64,000 nucleotides of DNA from an uncultured Verrucomicrobia subdivision 3 bacterium (GTDB lineage Bacteria > Verrucomicrobiota > Verrucomicrobiia > Limisphaerales > UBA11358). Positions within the stretch are counted from its first letter, which is position 1, and every line of letters starts with the position of its first letter. Both the position numbers and the translations under genes were made by a program. Below the pieces are notes generated by a model. The model worked only from the letters and a program-made list of their open reading frames with translations. It was not told the origin of the DNA and made no database searches. The DNA is taken from NCBI GenBank assembly GCA_903922735.1, contig CAIXUZ010000023.1, positions 39,322-103,321 of the forward strand, read 5' to 3'. Shown here in pieces: positions 18,666 to 27,739 of this stretch.

Positions 18666-20080
18666 GGCCAATTCCTTTCCGGCGTGCCCAGCCGGCAAAC
18701 CGCTTCCGGGCTGATCAAAACATCAAACTCGCCGCCGGTCAGCCAGCCCTGCGCGATGACGGTTTCGCGGATGGTCTGGCGGTTTGCACCGGCAAGCCTG
18801 GCGGCTTCACCGGCGCGTTCGTAACCCAGCACGGGCAACAAAGCCGTGGTCGCGGCGGTGGAATTTTCCACCTGCTTCCGGCAACGCGCTGCGTCCGCCT
18901 CCATCCCTTCGACACAGTGGCGGCGCAAAACCTCATCCGCCCGTGCCAGCAAATCCAGGCTTTCCAGGAGGCAATCCGCGACCAGCGGCAGAAATGGATT
19001 CAGCTCCAGACTGCCCGCCGCGCAGGCCATCGTGATCGTCGCGTCGTGCCCGACCACGCGCATCGCGGCCTGGCTCACGGCTTCGGGAATCACCGGATTC
19101 ACTTTGCCGGGCATGATCGAGGAACCGGCCTGCCGCGCGGGCAAACGGATTTCGCCGAACCCGGCTTCCGGCCCCGATGAAAGCAGGCGCAAGTCCCCGC
19201 ATATTTTCAGCAGCGACACGGCGTGCGCTTTTAAAATGCCGGACACTTCGACAAACACGTCGGCGTTCTGCGTGGCATCCACCAGATTTTCCGCGCGGGC
19301 AAAACCGATGCCGGTGATATCCCGAAGCTGGTCCACGACCTGGAAAATATATTGGCGCGGGGCGGCCAGGCCGGTGCCGATGGCGGTGCCGCCAAGATTC
19401 ACGACCCGCAGCCGCTCCTCGCATTTGTAAATGCGCCAGCGGTCGCGGTTGATGGCTTCGGCATACGCGCTCATCTCGCGGCCCAGCGTCGTCAGCACGG
19501 CATCCTGGAATTGCGTGCGACCGACTTTGACAATGTCCGCAAAATTCTTTTCCGCCGCCTGAAACGATTCCTGGAGCGCTACCAGCTTTTGCTCCAACGC
19601 GTGCAGCAAACGGATCGCCGCCAGCCGCAGCGCCGTCGGATAAGTGTCGTTCGTGGACTGATGCAGATTGAGATCATCCAGCGGCGAGACGCGATCATAG
19701 CTGCCGGGAGGCAGTTCAAGGATTTCGAGTGCGCGGTTCGCCAGCACCTCGTTGACGTTCATGTTCGTGCTGGTGCCCGCACCGCCTTGCAACGCGTCCA
19801 CGATGATGAAGCCGCCGAGGTCGCCATTGGCCAGTTCGCGGCAGGCACGATCTATGGCATCGGCTTTCGCCACATCGTCCGCCCACGCGCCGAGCAAGCG
19901 ATTGGTGCGGGCGCAGGCTGATTTGACTTCGCCGTAAGCGCGGACGAGTGCGGGATGAACCGAACGCCGCGCGAGCGGAAAATTCTCCAGCGCCCGCTGC
20001 GTGTGGATGCCATGCAACGCCTCCGCCGGAACCGGCAGTTCGCCGAGTCCATCCCGTTCGATGCGAAAGGCGTGGTTCAT
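18662..20080 (-). CDS. aspA: Aspartate ammonia-lyase (fumarase/aspartase family) in the hydrogenase maturation operon
   Basis: The start at 20080 (472 residues) lies 7 bp after the hydG stop; an upstream extension would overlap hydG. The family signature GSSIMPGKVNP is present, with GGAGTSTNMNVNEV and HQSTNDTYPTALR blocks giving the substrate-binding Thr, Ser and Asn. The reaction would be aspartate to fumarate plus ammonia; fumarase activity is the alternative. Aspartases recur inside hydEFG loci of several anaerobes, which has led to the suggestion of an ammonia supply for the dithiomethylamine bridge. Its stop overlaps the hydF start by 4 bp. Confidence 0.85.
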   Translation of the reverse strand: MNHAFRIERDGLGELPVPAEALHGIHTQRALENFPLARRSVHPALVRAYGEVKSACARTNRLLGAWADDVAKADAIDRACRELANGDLGGFIIVDALQGGAGTSTNMNVNEVLANRALEILELPPGSYDRVSPLDDLNLHQSTNDTYPTALRLAAIRLLHALEQKLVALQESFQAAEKNFADIVKVGRTQFQDAVLTTLGREMSAYAEAINRDRWRIYKCEERLRVVNLGGTAIGTGLAAPRQYIFQVVDQLRDITGIGFARAENLVDATQNADVFVEVSGILKAHAVSLLKICGDLRLLSSGPEAGFGEIRLPARQAGSSIMPGKVNPVIPEAVSQAAMRVVGHDATITMACAAGSLELNPFLPLVADCLLESLDLLARADEVLRRHCVEGMEADAARCRKQVENSTAATTALLPVLGYERAGEAARLAGANRQTIRETVIAQGWLTGGEFDVLISPEAVCRLGTPERNWP

Positions 20081-20087
20081 GGCCGGA

Positions 20088-21497
20088 TCAGACGAACACG
20101 TCGCGCTCGTTTTTGCGCACGCGGCCGACGAGCTCATTCGCGGTCGCTCCGATTTGGCCGGGCATCGTGGCGAGCTCCCGGTTGACCAGCTTCTCCCCGG
20201 CGATTTTCGTGTCCGGCGAGGCGTAGCCCATCAGGTATTCCATGCAGCTCGACAGCGCATTCGGACTGCAATGCTCCTTGATCAAGCCGGGCTTGGCCAG
20301 GTCCATGAAATCCGCGCCGGTGCGGCCGAGGCGATAGCACGCGGTGCAAAACGACGGCGTGTAGCCCAGCGAGGCGACGTCGCGCACGACTTCATCGAGC
20401 GAACGGTGATCACCGAGCTGAAACTGTTCCGCGTCGTGGCCGTCGCCGAGCTCCGCGTAGCCGCCCGGATTGCAGCGGCTGCCGGCGGAAATCTGCGACA
20501 CCCCCAGCTGGAACGTCGCCCGGCGGGTGTCGGCGTTTTCGCGCGTGGACATGATGAGGCCGGTGTACGGCACGGCGAGGCGCAGGATGGCGACGATTTT
20601 TTTGAAGTCCGCATCGGACACCGCGTGCGGCGGACGTTCCGCCAGCGTCGAACCGACGGCCGGCTCAATGCGCGGCACGCTGATGGTGTGCGGCCCGACG
20701 CCGAATTTTTCTTCGAGGTGCCGGATGTGCTGCTGCAGCGCGAGCATTTCAAACTTCCAGTCGTAAAGCCCGAACAGCACGCCGATGCCCACGTCGTCGA
20801 TGCCGGCTTCCATCGCCCGGTCCATCACCGTCACTCGCCAGTCGAAGTTTTTCTTCGCGCCGGCGGTGTGGATTTTCGCGTAGGTTTCGCGGTGATACGT
20901 CTCCTGAAACAATTGATAGGTCCCGATGCCGGCTTCCTTGAGCTGCTTGAACTGCTCCACCGTCAGCGGCGCGATGTTCACGTTCACGCGGCGGATTTCG
21001 CCGCGCCCGCTCTTGGTCTGGTAGATCGTGTCAATCGCCTTCAGGACGTAATTGAACCCTTCCTCCGGATATTCCTCCCCGGAGACGAGCAGCAGCCGTT
21101 TATGGCCCTGGTCAATGAGGATTTTCACCTCGGCGGCAATCTCCTCCTGCGTGAGCGTGCGGCGTTTCAGTTCCGTGTTGCCGGCGCGGAAAGCGCAATA
21201 GCTGCATTCATTTTTGCATAGATTCGCTATGTAAAGCGGCGCAAACAACACGAGCCGGTTGCCGTAGATTTCGTCCTTAACGAATCGCGCGGCCGCGAAC
21301 ATTTCTTCCAGCAGCGCCGGGTCCTGGATTTCCATCAGCACGGCAACGTCTTCCGCATCCAGGCCCTCCATCTGGCGCGCCTTGGCGAGCACTTCCCGCA
21401 CACGGCCGGCATCAGAGCGCCGCGCCACGGAAAGCAAGGCGTTGATTTCGGCCTCGTTGATGATCGTGGTTCGCGGTTTGGGTAGTGTGGCGTTCAT
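20088..21497 (-). CDS. hydG: HydG, tyrosine lyase maturase (radical SAM)
   Basis: The ATG at 21497 overlaps the hydA TGA (ATGA); 469 residues is the normal HydG size. The SAM-cluster motif is CKNECSYC (C94, C98, C101). The C-terminal auxiliary-cluster motif is CTACY followed by a third Cys, C384, C387 and C410, exactly the C-x2-C-x22-C spacing of HydG and not of ThiH. HydG splits tyrosine to p-cresol, CO and cyanide and builds the Fe(CO)2CN synthon. Together with hydE and hydF this is a complete maturation set. Confidence 0.96.
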   Translation of the reverse strand: MNATLPKPRTTIINEAEINALLSVARRSDAGRVREVLAKARQMEGLDAEDVAVLMEIQDPALLEEMFAAARFVKDEIYGNRLVLFAPLYIANLCKNECSYCAFRAGNTELKRRTLTQEEIAAEVKILIDQGHKRLLLVSGEEYPEEGFNYVLKAIDTIYQTKSGRGEIRRVNVNIAPLTVEQFKQLKEAGIGTYQLFQETYHRETYAKIHTAGAKKNFDWRVTVMDRAMEAGIDDVGIGVLFGLYDWKFEMLALQQHIRHLEEKFGVGPHTISVPRIEPAVGSTLAERPPHAVSDADFKKIVAILRLAVPYTGLIMSTRENADTRRATFQLGVSQISAGSRCNPGGYAELGDGHDAEQFQLGDHRSLDEVVRDVASLGYTPSFCTACYRLGRTGADFMDLAKPGLIKEHCSPNALSSCMEYLMGYASPDTKIAGEKLVNRELATMPGQIGATANELVGRVRKNERDVFV

Positions 21498-23521
21498 AGA
21501 TTTTTTTCTTTTATTTTTTGCAGGATTTCCACCTTGGCGGCGTGCGCGGTGCACCATTGGATTTTGTTGCCGTCCACGCTCACGGTCGGGCCGTGGTCGC
21601 ATTTTTCAAAACAGAACGAGGCGTTGACGGAAACCTTGTCCTGCAGCTCCTCCTTGTCCACCTGGTCCAGCAGCTCGTGCAGAATATGCTGCGAACCTTT
21701 CACAAAACAATTCGTGCCGGTGCAGACGTTGACCGCCACCCGTTCCGCCGCCGGGCCGTCGCCCAGCTCGATGGTTTCGCCGGCGATGCGGCGGCGGTTG
21801 TGATAATGCGTGTGCAGCAGGCGGTGCGCGTTCTTGCCGCCGATTTCGCCGAGATGCCGCTGATAACATTCCGTGACAAAATGGTTTTCTTGCGATTTGT
21901 GCAGTTCCATGTTTTTGTCCACGTCGTAAAGTCCGCGGGTGCGCAGCTTGCGGATGTCCGGATCGCGCGACACCGGCTGGCCCGCGCCGCCGATGCAGCC
22001 GCCGGGACAGGCCATCACCTCGATGAGGTCGAGGTCGCACTTGCCGCGCCGCGCTTTTTCGGCGAGCGTCCGCGCATTTTTCAAGCCGTGGACGATGCCC
22101 AGCCTTAGCGTGATGTCGCCCACCGGCACCTCGACGATGCGCAATCCGTCCTCGCCGCGAACCGCATGGATGTCGGGATTCAGCAGTTTCTTGCCGGTGA
22201 CTTTTTCCGACGCGTAGCGCAAAACAGCTTCGCTGACGCCGCCGGAATTGCCGAAAATCACGCCCGCGCCGGTCTTGAAACCCATGGGCATGTCGAATGA
22301 TTCTGGCTGCAATTTGGTGAAGCGCAAACCCGCCTCCTCGATCATCCGCGCCAGCTCCTGCGTCGCAAGCACATGATCCACTTCCGCGATGCCGTCGTGG
22401 GCGAATTCCGGCCGCTTGGCTTCGAATTTCTTCGCCGTGCAGGGCATGATGGAAACCATCACGAGATTTTTCTTCTCCACGCCCAGTTCCGCCGGCAACA
22501 ATTCTTTCACCAGCGCGCCCAGCATCTGCTGGGGCGATTTGCAGGTGGACAAATTTGGCAGGAGTTCGGGAAAATATTGTTCCGCGAACTTCACCCACCC
22601 GGGGCAGCAGCTGGTGAACAGCGGCAGTTTTCCGCCCTTGGTTTTGCGGCCCAGAAACTCATTCGCCTCCTCGATCACCGTCAAGTCGGCGCTGAACGCG
22701 GTGTCATAAACCTGCTTGAATCCGAGCCGTTTCAACGCCGCGACCATCTGGCCGCGCGTGGATTCGCCGGGCGGCAGGCCGAACAGTTCACCGATGGCAA
22801 TGCGCACCGCGGGGGCGATTTGCGCCACGACCGTTTTCGTCGGATCGCCGAGCGCTTTCCAGACTTCGTCGATTTCCTGTTTCGGCGTGAGCGCGCCGGT
22901 CGGGCACACGGCGGCGCACTGGCCGCAGTTGATGCATTCGCCTTCGCCCAGATCCTTGCCAAACGCCGGCAGCACCGCCGCGTCGTGGCCGCGATACGCG
23001 AAATCAATCGCCCCGATGCCCTGGATCTCCGAGCAGAACCGCACGCAGTCGCCGCACAGTACGCACTTGTTCGGATCGCGCACGAGCGAGAGCGACGAGC
23101 GGTCCACCGGCATCGGCTTGTGCACCGGCTGGAAGCGGACTTTCTGAATCCCGAGCTTGCGCGCCACATCCTGCAGCTGGCACGCGGCGCTCTTGCCGCA
23201 GGTGGTGCATTCACGCTCATGGTTGGCGAGCAGCAGTTCCACGGATATTTTGCGGATTTCGCGGATTTCCTCGGTCTGCGTCCGGACTTTCAGGCCGGGT
23301 TCGGGCGGCGTCGAACACGCGCCCTGGATGCCGCGCCCGGCGATGTCCACCAGGCACAACCGGCACGCGCCATAGACGCTCAAGCCGGAATGATAGCAAA
23401 ACGTCGGCAGGTCAATGTCGGCCTTGCGGATCAGTTCGAGCAGGTTGCGCTCGCCGTTGATCGGCACCTCGATGCCGTCAATGTTCAAAGTTTTAACTGC
23501 GGTGGCGGTGGAGGCACTCAT
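21494..23521 (-). CDS. hydA: HydA, catalytic subunit of trimeric NADH/ferredoxin-linked [FeFe]-hydrogenase
   Basis: 675 residues with a plant-type [2Fe-2S] (C42, C53, C56, C69), a His-ligated [4Fe-4S] (H101, C105, C108, C114), two [4Fe-4S] clusters (C153, C156, C159, C163; C196, C199, C202, C206), then the H-cluster domain with canonical TSCCPGW (303-309), MPCTAKKFE (359-367) and MACPGGC (503-509). A C-terminal thioredoxin-like [2Fe-2S] domain has C600, C605, C637 and C641. This matches the M3-type HydA of Thermotoga maritima-like HydABC complexes, which couple NADH and reduced ferredoxin oxidation to H2 formation. Unlike HydS, the proton-relay Cys (C305) is present. The start is ATG; hydB ends 31 bp upstream. 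Confidence 0.96.
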   Translation of the reverse strand: MSASTATAVKTLNIDGIEVPINGERNLLELIRKADIDLPTFCYHSGLSVYGACRLCLVDIAGRGIQGACSTPPEPGLKVRTQTEEIREIRKISVELLLANHERECTTCGKSAACQLQDVARKLGIQKVRFQPVHKPMPVDRSSLSLVRDPNKCVLCGDCVRFCSEIQGIGAIDFAYRGHDAAVLPAFGKDLGEGECINCGQCAAVCPTGALTPKQEIDEVWKALGDPTKTVVAQIAPAVRIAIGELFGLPPGESTRGQMVAALKRLGFKQVYDTAFSADLTVIEEANEFLGRKTKGGKLPLFTSCCPGWVKFAEQYFPELLPNLSTCKSPQQMLGALVKELLPAELGVEKKNLVMVSIMPCTAKKFEAKRPEFAHDGIAEVDHVLATQELARMIEEAGLRFTKLQPESFDMPMGFKTGAGVIFGNSGGVSEAVLRYASEKVTGKKLLNPDIHAVRGEDGLRIVEVPVGDITLRLGIVHGLKNARTLAEKARRGKCDLDLIEVMACPGGCIGGAGQPVSRDPDIRKLRTRGLYDVDKNMELHKSQENHFVTECYQRHLGEIGGKNAHRLLHTHYHNRRRIAGETIELGDGPAAERVAVNVCTGTNCFVKGSQHILHELLDQVDKEELQDKVSVNASFCFEKCDHGPTVSVDGNKIQWCTAHAAKVEILQKIKEKNL

Positions 23522-23552
23522 GATTTTTCAGTTCGGAATTGGGGTTCAGTTT

Positions 23553-25436
23553 TTACACGCCGACGACGGCTTCGAGCTTGCAGGTGTCGGCACAGACACC
23601 GCAGACAATGCATTTCTCTTGATCGATGACATGGGGCTGTTTCTTCTCGCCGCGAATCGCGCCGACGGGACATTTCTTGCCGCAGGCCATGCAGCCTTTG
23701 CATTTCGCCGGATCAATGCTCGGCTTGGCGAGCGCCTTGCACTGGCCGGTCGGACAATGCTTGTGAAAGACGTGGGCGTCGTATTCGGCGCGGAAATAGC
23801 GGAGCGTCGAGAGCACCGGATTCGGCGCGGTTTTGCCCAGGCCGCAGAGCGAACCTTTCTGCACGGCGAGCGCGAGTTTTTCCATCAGCCCCAGCGTTTC
23901 GCCGGTGGCGCGGCCTTCAATGATGTCGTCCAGCATCGCGAGCAGCTGGCGCGTGCCTTCGCGGCAGAGTACACATTTGCCGCAGCTTTCGCGCTGGGTG
24001 AAATCCATGAAAAACCGGGCGATGCTGACCATGCACGTTTTTTCATTCATTGCAACCAGGCCGCCGGAGCCGACCATCGCGCCAACGCCGCGGAGCGAAT
24101 CATAATCGAGCGGCAGATCGAGGTGTTCTTTCGTCAAACAGCCGCCGGATGGACCGCCGATTTGCACGGCTTTGAAACCATTCGGCTTCACTTTGCCGCG
24201 CCGGTCGGTGATGCCGCCGCCGATGTTCAAAACCACTTCGCGCAACGTGGTGCCAAACGGAACTTCGATCAATCCGGTGTTGGCAACATGCCCCGTGAGC
24301 GCGAACGTTTTCGTGCCCGGCGAAGCCGTGGAGCCCAGCTTGCGGAAATTATCCGCTCCATCTTTGATGACACGGACGACATGCGCCAGCGTCTCGACGT
24401 TGTTGATGATCGTCGGCTTGCCCCACAGCCCGCTTTGCGCCGGGAACGGCGGCTTGGGCCGGGGCATCCCGCGCTGGCCTTCAATCGAGGCGATCATCGC
24501 GGTTTCTTCGCCGCAGACAAAAGCCCCCGCGCCTTCCAGCACCTCGCAGTTCAAGCTCTGGCCGGAGCCGAAGCTATCCTCGCCGAGGTAACCGTGCTTT
24601 TGCGCATCCTCAACGGCGCGCTTCATCCGTGCGACGGCGAGCGGATATTCCGCGCGCACATAAATCAAAGTCTCATCCGCGCCGATGGCGCGCGCCGCGA
24701 TCATCAGCCCTTCGAGCACGCTGTGCGGATTGCCTTCCATCACACTCCGGTTCATGAACGCGCCGGGATCGCCTTCGTCGGCGTTGCAGATCACATATTT
24801 CTTCACGCTTTTCTGCACGCGCGCCGCCTCCCATTTGCGGCCGGTTGGAAAGCCGCCGCCGCCGCGCCCGCGCAGGCCGGACTTGGTGATTTCCTGCACG
24901 ATCTCCTCCTGCGACATTTTCAGGATCGCCTTTTTGGCCGCCGTGTAGCCGCCGTGGTGGAGATATTCCAGAATGCTTTCGGGATCAATCACGCCGCATT
25001 CCTTCAGCACAAACCGCTGCTGGCGCTGGTAAAACGGAATGTCATTGATGCCCTGGCAATGTTTCTTCGTCGCGGGATCGATGTAAAGCAACCGGTCAAT
25101 CACCTTGCCGCCCACCAGCGTCTCGCGGACAATTTCCTCAACGTCCTCAACCTTCACTTTGTTGTAGAGAATTTCGTCCGGCAAAATCGTGACCAGCGAC
25201 CCCATCTGGCAGAAGCCCTGGCAGCCGCTCTTGTTCAGCCGCAAATCATGCGCTGATGCCTCGGCCTTGAATTCTGTCGTGACGCTGATGCCCGCCGCCG
25301 CGATTTGATCGTTGAAAGCCGCGATGACGGCGTAAGCGCCGTTGGCCACGCAGCCGGTGCCGGCACAGACAATGACGCGACGCTGGGTTTTTCCGCCATT
25401 GCCGGCAGCCGGATCAAAAATAAGCTGGGTATTCAT
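23553..25436 (-). CDS. hydB: HydB, NuoF-like flavoprotein subunit of the bifurcating-type hydrogenase
   Basis: 627 residues: an N-terminal thioredoxin-like [2Fe-2S] domain (C24, C29, C72, C76), the NuoF core with the glycine-rich NADH/FMN loop GLRGRGGGGFPTGRKWE (from 188), the [4Fe-4S] motif ESCGKCVLC, and a C-terminal two-cluster ferredoxin domain (CKGCMACGKKC and CIVCGVCADTC). The ferredoxin tail separates HydB from NuoF of complex I. It binds NAD(H) and FMN and is the electron junction between NADH, ferredoxin and HydA. Its ATG shares one base with the hydC stop (TAATG). Confidence 0.95.
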   Translation of the reverse strand: MNTQLIFDPAAGNGGKTQRRVIVCAGTGCVANGAYAVIAAFNDQIAAAGISVTTEFKAEASAHDLRLNKSGCQGFCQMGSLVTILPDEILYNKVKVEDVEEIVRETLVGGKVIDRLLYIDPATKKHCQGINDIPFYQRQQRFVLKECGVIDPESILEYLHHGGYTAAKKAILKMSQEEIVQEITKSGLRGRGGGGFPTGRKWEAARVQKSVKKYVICNADEGDPGAFMNRSVMEGNPHSVLEGLMIAARAIGADETLIYVRAEYPLAVARMKRAVEDAQKHGYLGEDSFGSGQSLNCEVLEGAGAFVCGEETAMIASIEGQRGMPRPKPPFPAQSGLWGKPTIINNVETLAHVVRVIKDGADNFRKLGSTASPGTKTFALTGHVANTGLIEVPFGTTLREVVLNIGGGITDRRGKVKPNGFKAVQIGGPSGGCLTKEHLDLPLDYDSLRGVGAMVGSGGLVAMNEKTCMVSIARFFMDFTQRESCGKCVLCREGTRQLLAMLDDIIEGRATGETLGLMEKLALAVQKGSLCGLGKTAPNPVLSTLRYFRAEYDAHVFHKHCPTGQCKALAKPSIDPAKCKGCMACGKKCPVGAIRGEKKQPHVIDQEKCIVCGVCADTCKLEAVVGV

Positions 25437-25939
25437 TATGATTGTTCTCGGGCGATGATTTCTTCGACAAGTTTCACGGCGCCGGCGGGCGTCATCGCAC
25501 CATGCACCCGATCATCCACCACCACGACCGGCGCGAGACCACACGCACCGAGACACGCAACCGTCTCGACGGTGAACAGCATGTCGTCGGTGGTGACTTT
25601 TTTACCTTCAAGCTTGAGGCGCTTGCGGATGGCATCGAGAATCCGAATGGAATCCTTGACGTGGCAGGCCGTGCCGTCGCACAGGCGGACCAGGTGCTTG
25701 CCCTTCGGCGCAATCGCGAAGTGCGAGTAAAATGTGGCCACGCCGAAAACGCGCGCCGGCGAAATGTCCAGCGCCGTGGCGACATAGGTTAATACTTCCT
25801 TCGGCAGATAGCGGTATTCCTCCTGCACCGCCTGGAGAATCGGCACCAGCCGCGAGGGTTTACGTCCGTGTTTTTCAAGGATTGTGAAAACTTTCACAAA
25901 CTTTCTGCCGTTGCCATCAGGCTTGGGTTGAGCGCGCAT
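25436..25939 (-). CDS. hydC: HydC, NuoE-like [2Fe-2S] subunit
   Basis: The 167-residue protein is a NuoE-type thioredoxin-like ferredoxin with C87, C92, C129 and C133 (CDGTAC and CLGAC) and the family blocks YLPKEVLTYVA and VFGVATFYSHFA. It is the small subunit of HydABC. The ATG at 25939 lies 13 bp after the rex stop. It is shorter in role than the stand-alone 87-residue ferredoxin later in the operon, since it keeps the N-terminal helical NuoE domain. Confidence 0.94.
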   Translation of the reverse strand: MRAQPKPDGNGRKFVKVFTILEKHGRKPSRLVPILQAVQEEYRYLPKEVLTYVATALDISPARVFGVATFYSHFAIAPKGKHLVRLCDGTACHVKDSIRILDAIRKRLKLEGKKVTTDDMLFTVETVACLGACGLAPVVVVDDRVHGAMTPAGAVKLVEEIIAREQS

Positions 25940-25952
25940 TTAATGTGGGTGG

Positions 25953-26681
25953 TTAATGGGTAAGGGCCGCCGTGGTTGCAAGTCTGGAATTCAGGTCGTT
26001 TTTTTGGGGTCGATTTTGCAAGGTGGCGAAAAGTTTTTGCGAAAGCGCGGCGAGGGAACAGTAAAGATCCTCGTTGTGAACGATGACGTGCTCTGGCGTG
26101 TGCAGGCGGATCGGCGCAAAATTCCAGATCGCGCGAATGCCGCCCTCCACCATCAAATCGGCCACGGCCTGCGCCTCCCCCGCCGGCACCGTGATGATGC
26201 CGATGAGAATGTGCATCCGCTGCGCGAGATTGGGCAGCTTGTCCAGCGGCAACACGTGCTTGCCGTGGATTTTAGTGCCGGTTTTGGAGGGATCCAGATC
26301 AAACGCGGTCACAATCTTCAAGCCGCACTGTTCAAATTTACGATAGCCCAAAAGTGCCGACCCCATGCTGCCGGCACCGACGAGAAAAGCGTCGTTGATG
26401 TTATTCCAGCCGAGAAAATGTTCCAGCCCCTCGATCATATTCGCGAGCACATATCCAATCCGCGGGCGGCCGGCCACGCCAATGGATTCAAAATCCTTTC
26501 GCACCTGCGTCGGATCCAGATCCAGATCCTGAGCGATGTCGGTGCAGGAAACCGTTGCATGCCCGGCGTCCTGCCATTCCTTGAGGAAGCGATGATACAG
26601 CGGCAACCGCTTCAAGGTCGGTTCCGAGACGACTTTCAAAGGCGTCCCGTCCGGTCGTCCAAGCTGGGTTTTGGCGGTCAT
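25953..26681 (-). CDS. rex: Rex redox-sensing transcriptional regulator, first gene of the hydrogenase operon
   Basis: 242 residues: winged-helix DNA-binding domain (about 20-85) with QVRKDFESIGVAGRPRIGY, then a Rossmann NAD(H) domain with VGAGSMGSALLGY (101-113). Rex represses fermentation and NADH-disposal genes and is released from DNA by NADH. As the promoter-proximal gene it probably autoregulates and tunes H2 production to the NADH/NAD+ ratio. A divergent paralogue starts 261 bp away. The ATG at 26681 gives a 5' leader of about 25 nt from the proposed promoter. Confidence 0.94.
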   Translation of the reverse strand: MTAKTQLGRPDGTPLKVVSEPTLKRLPLYHRFLKEWQDAGHATVSCTDIAQDLDLDPTQVRKDFESIGVAGRPRIGYVLANMIEGLEHFLGWNNINDAFLVGAGSMGSALLGYRKFEQCGLKIVTAFDLDPSKTGTKIHGKHVLPLDKLPNLAQRMHILIGIITVPAGEAQAVADLMVEGGIRAIWNFAPIRLHTPEHVIVHNEDLYCSLAALSQKLFATLQNRPQKNDLNSRLATTAALTH

Positions 26682-26713
26682 ATCGTGATTGCTATATCAA
26701 TAAACTTTTCTCT

Positions 26714-26741
26714 ATTAAACAGGTTATTTCGAACTTGTCAA
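26714..26741 (-). promoter_or_regulatory. Sigma70-type promoter of the hydrogenase operon
   Basis: On the minus strand TTGACA (26741-26736), a 16-bp spacer and TTTAAT (26719-26714) match consensus at 6 of 6 and 5 of 6 positions. They lie about 33 bp upstream of the rex ATG. I saw no full Rex operator (TTGTGAA-N6-TTCACAA) overlapping it. Confidence 0.6.
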
Positions 26742-26816
26742 CCGTTGCGGCGGTCTTAAAATAAGTATAAGGTGTCGGTGTCCATCGGATTAGCCTGTGG
26801 CAGATTACCATATAAC

Positions 26817-26924
26817 CCAATGGATATTGGCATTCTATCGGTCTGATCACCATCATGGACGCCAGCCGGCAGCGGGGATCCAGATTTATCTGTCGTTCCA
26901 TTCAATAATTATATATCGGTAATT
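26817..26924. promoter_or_regulatory. Symmetric motifs in the region between the two rex genes
   Basis: The intergenic region contains CCAAT-GGAT-ATTGG at 26817-26830 and AATTA-N8-TAATT at 26907-26924, the latter 18 bp before the second rex start. Both are short dyads that could bind either Rex. Neither matches the standard Rex box, so the assignment is tentative. Confidence 0.25.
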
Positions 26925-26942
26925 CAATCTCGAATACTGCAA

Positions 26943-27695
26943 ATGAAACCCAACCCGCGATCAACATCCTATCGCGCCCGCACCTTGGCGAAGGTTCCGG
27001 CGGGGCCGAAAACCGCCTTTCCTGAAACCCTGCTCCGGCACGTGGCCGGGGCGCGCCAGGCCGGCCTGCCGTGCATCAAGCGGATGCCGGCGTATTTGCA
27101 GCTTTTGCGTGTCTTGCAAGCCGGGGGACAGGAGCACGTTTCCGGCACCGTGCTGGCGCGGGTGCACAATCTGGAGCCGGTCGTGGTGCGCAAGGACCTG
27201 GCCATGACCGGTGCGGTCGGCACCCCGCGCATCGGCTTCCACATCACCGGGCTGATCGCCATCATCGAGCGGTTTCTCGGCTGGGACAACCAGACCAAGG
27301 CCGTGCTGATCGGCGTCGGCAGCTTGGGCACGGCGCTGCTCGGGTATCAGGGCTTTCATGATTTCGGATTCCGCATGGTGGGGGCCTTCGACTGCGATCC
27401 CAAAACGGTTGGCAAGTGGGTTCACGGCCGCAAGGTTCAGGCCATGGATCAATTGCTGCCCTTTGTCCGCCGCGGGGAAATTCGACTGGGCGTCTTGACC
27501 GTCCCGTCCCAAGCCGCGCAGGCCACGGCTGACTTGATGGTGCGCGCCGGCATCAAAGGTATTTGGAATTTCACCCCCGCGAAGTTGCAATTGCCTGATG
27601 ACGTGGTGAGTCAAAAGGAGGATCTCGCGGAAGGTCTCGCGGTTCTCTCCCATCGCCTGCATCAAATCGGCGCCATCCGGTCACCCCGTCCCTAG
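26943..27695 (+). CDS. Second Rex-family regulator, divergent from the hydrogenase operon
   Basis: 250 residues with the same layout as the first Rex: winged helix with VVVRKDLAMTGAVGTPRIGF, then Rossmann domain with LIGVGSLGTALLGY and the C-terminal dimer helix. It is clearly a paralogue, but diverged, with an N-terminal extension of about 25 residues rich in basic residues. Its ATG at 26943 faces away from the hydrogenase operon, so both genes share one control region. It may compete with the operon-encoded Rex or respond at a different NADH/NAD+ ratio; that is inference. Confidence 0.9.
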   Translation: MKPNPRSTSYRARTLAKVPAGPKTAFPETLLRHVAGARQAGLPCIKRMPAYLQLLRVLQAGGQEHVSGTVLARVHNLEPVVVRKDLAMTGAVGTPRIGFHITGLIAIIERFLGWDNQTKAVLIGVGSLGTALLGYQGFHDFGFRMVGAFDCDPKTVGKWVHGRKVQAMDQLLPFVRRGEIRLGVLTVPSQAAQATADLMVRAGIKGIWNFTPAKLQLPDDVVSQKEDLAEGLAVLSHRLHQIGAIRSPRP

Positions 27696-27739
27696 AGCGG
27701 TTTGACTATTTCTGTGGGCATTTTTAAAGCGACCGGGCG

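Noticed and set aside
26682..26942. Full Rex operator of the TTGTGAA-N6-TTCACAA type
   Set aside because: I looked on both strands of the region between the rex genes and found only partial halves.
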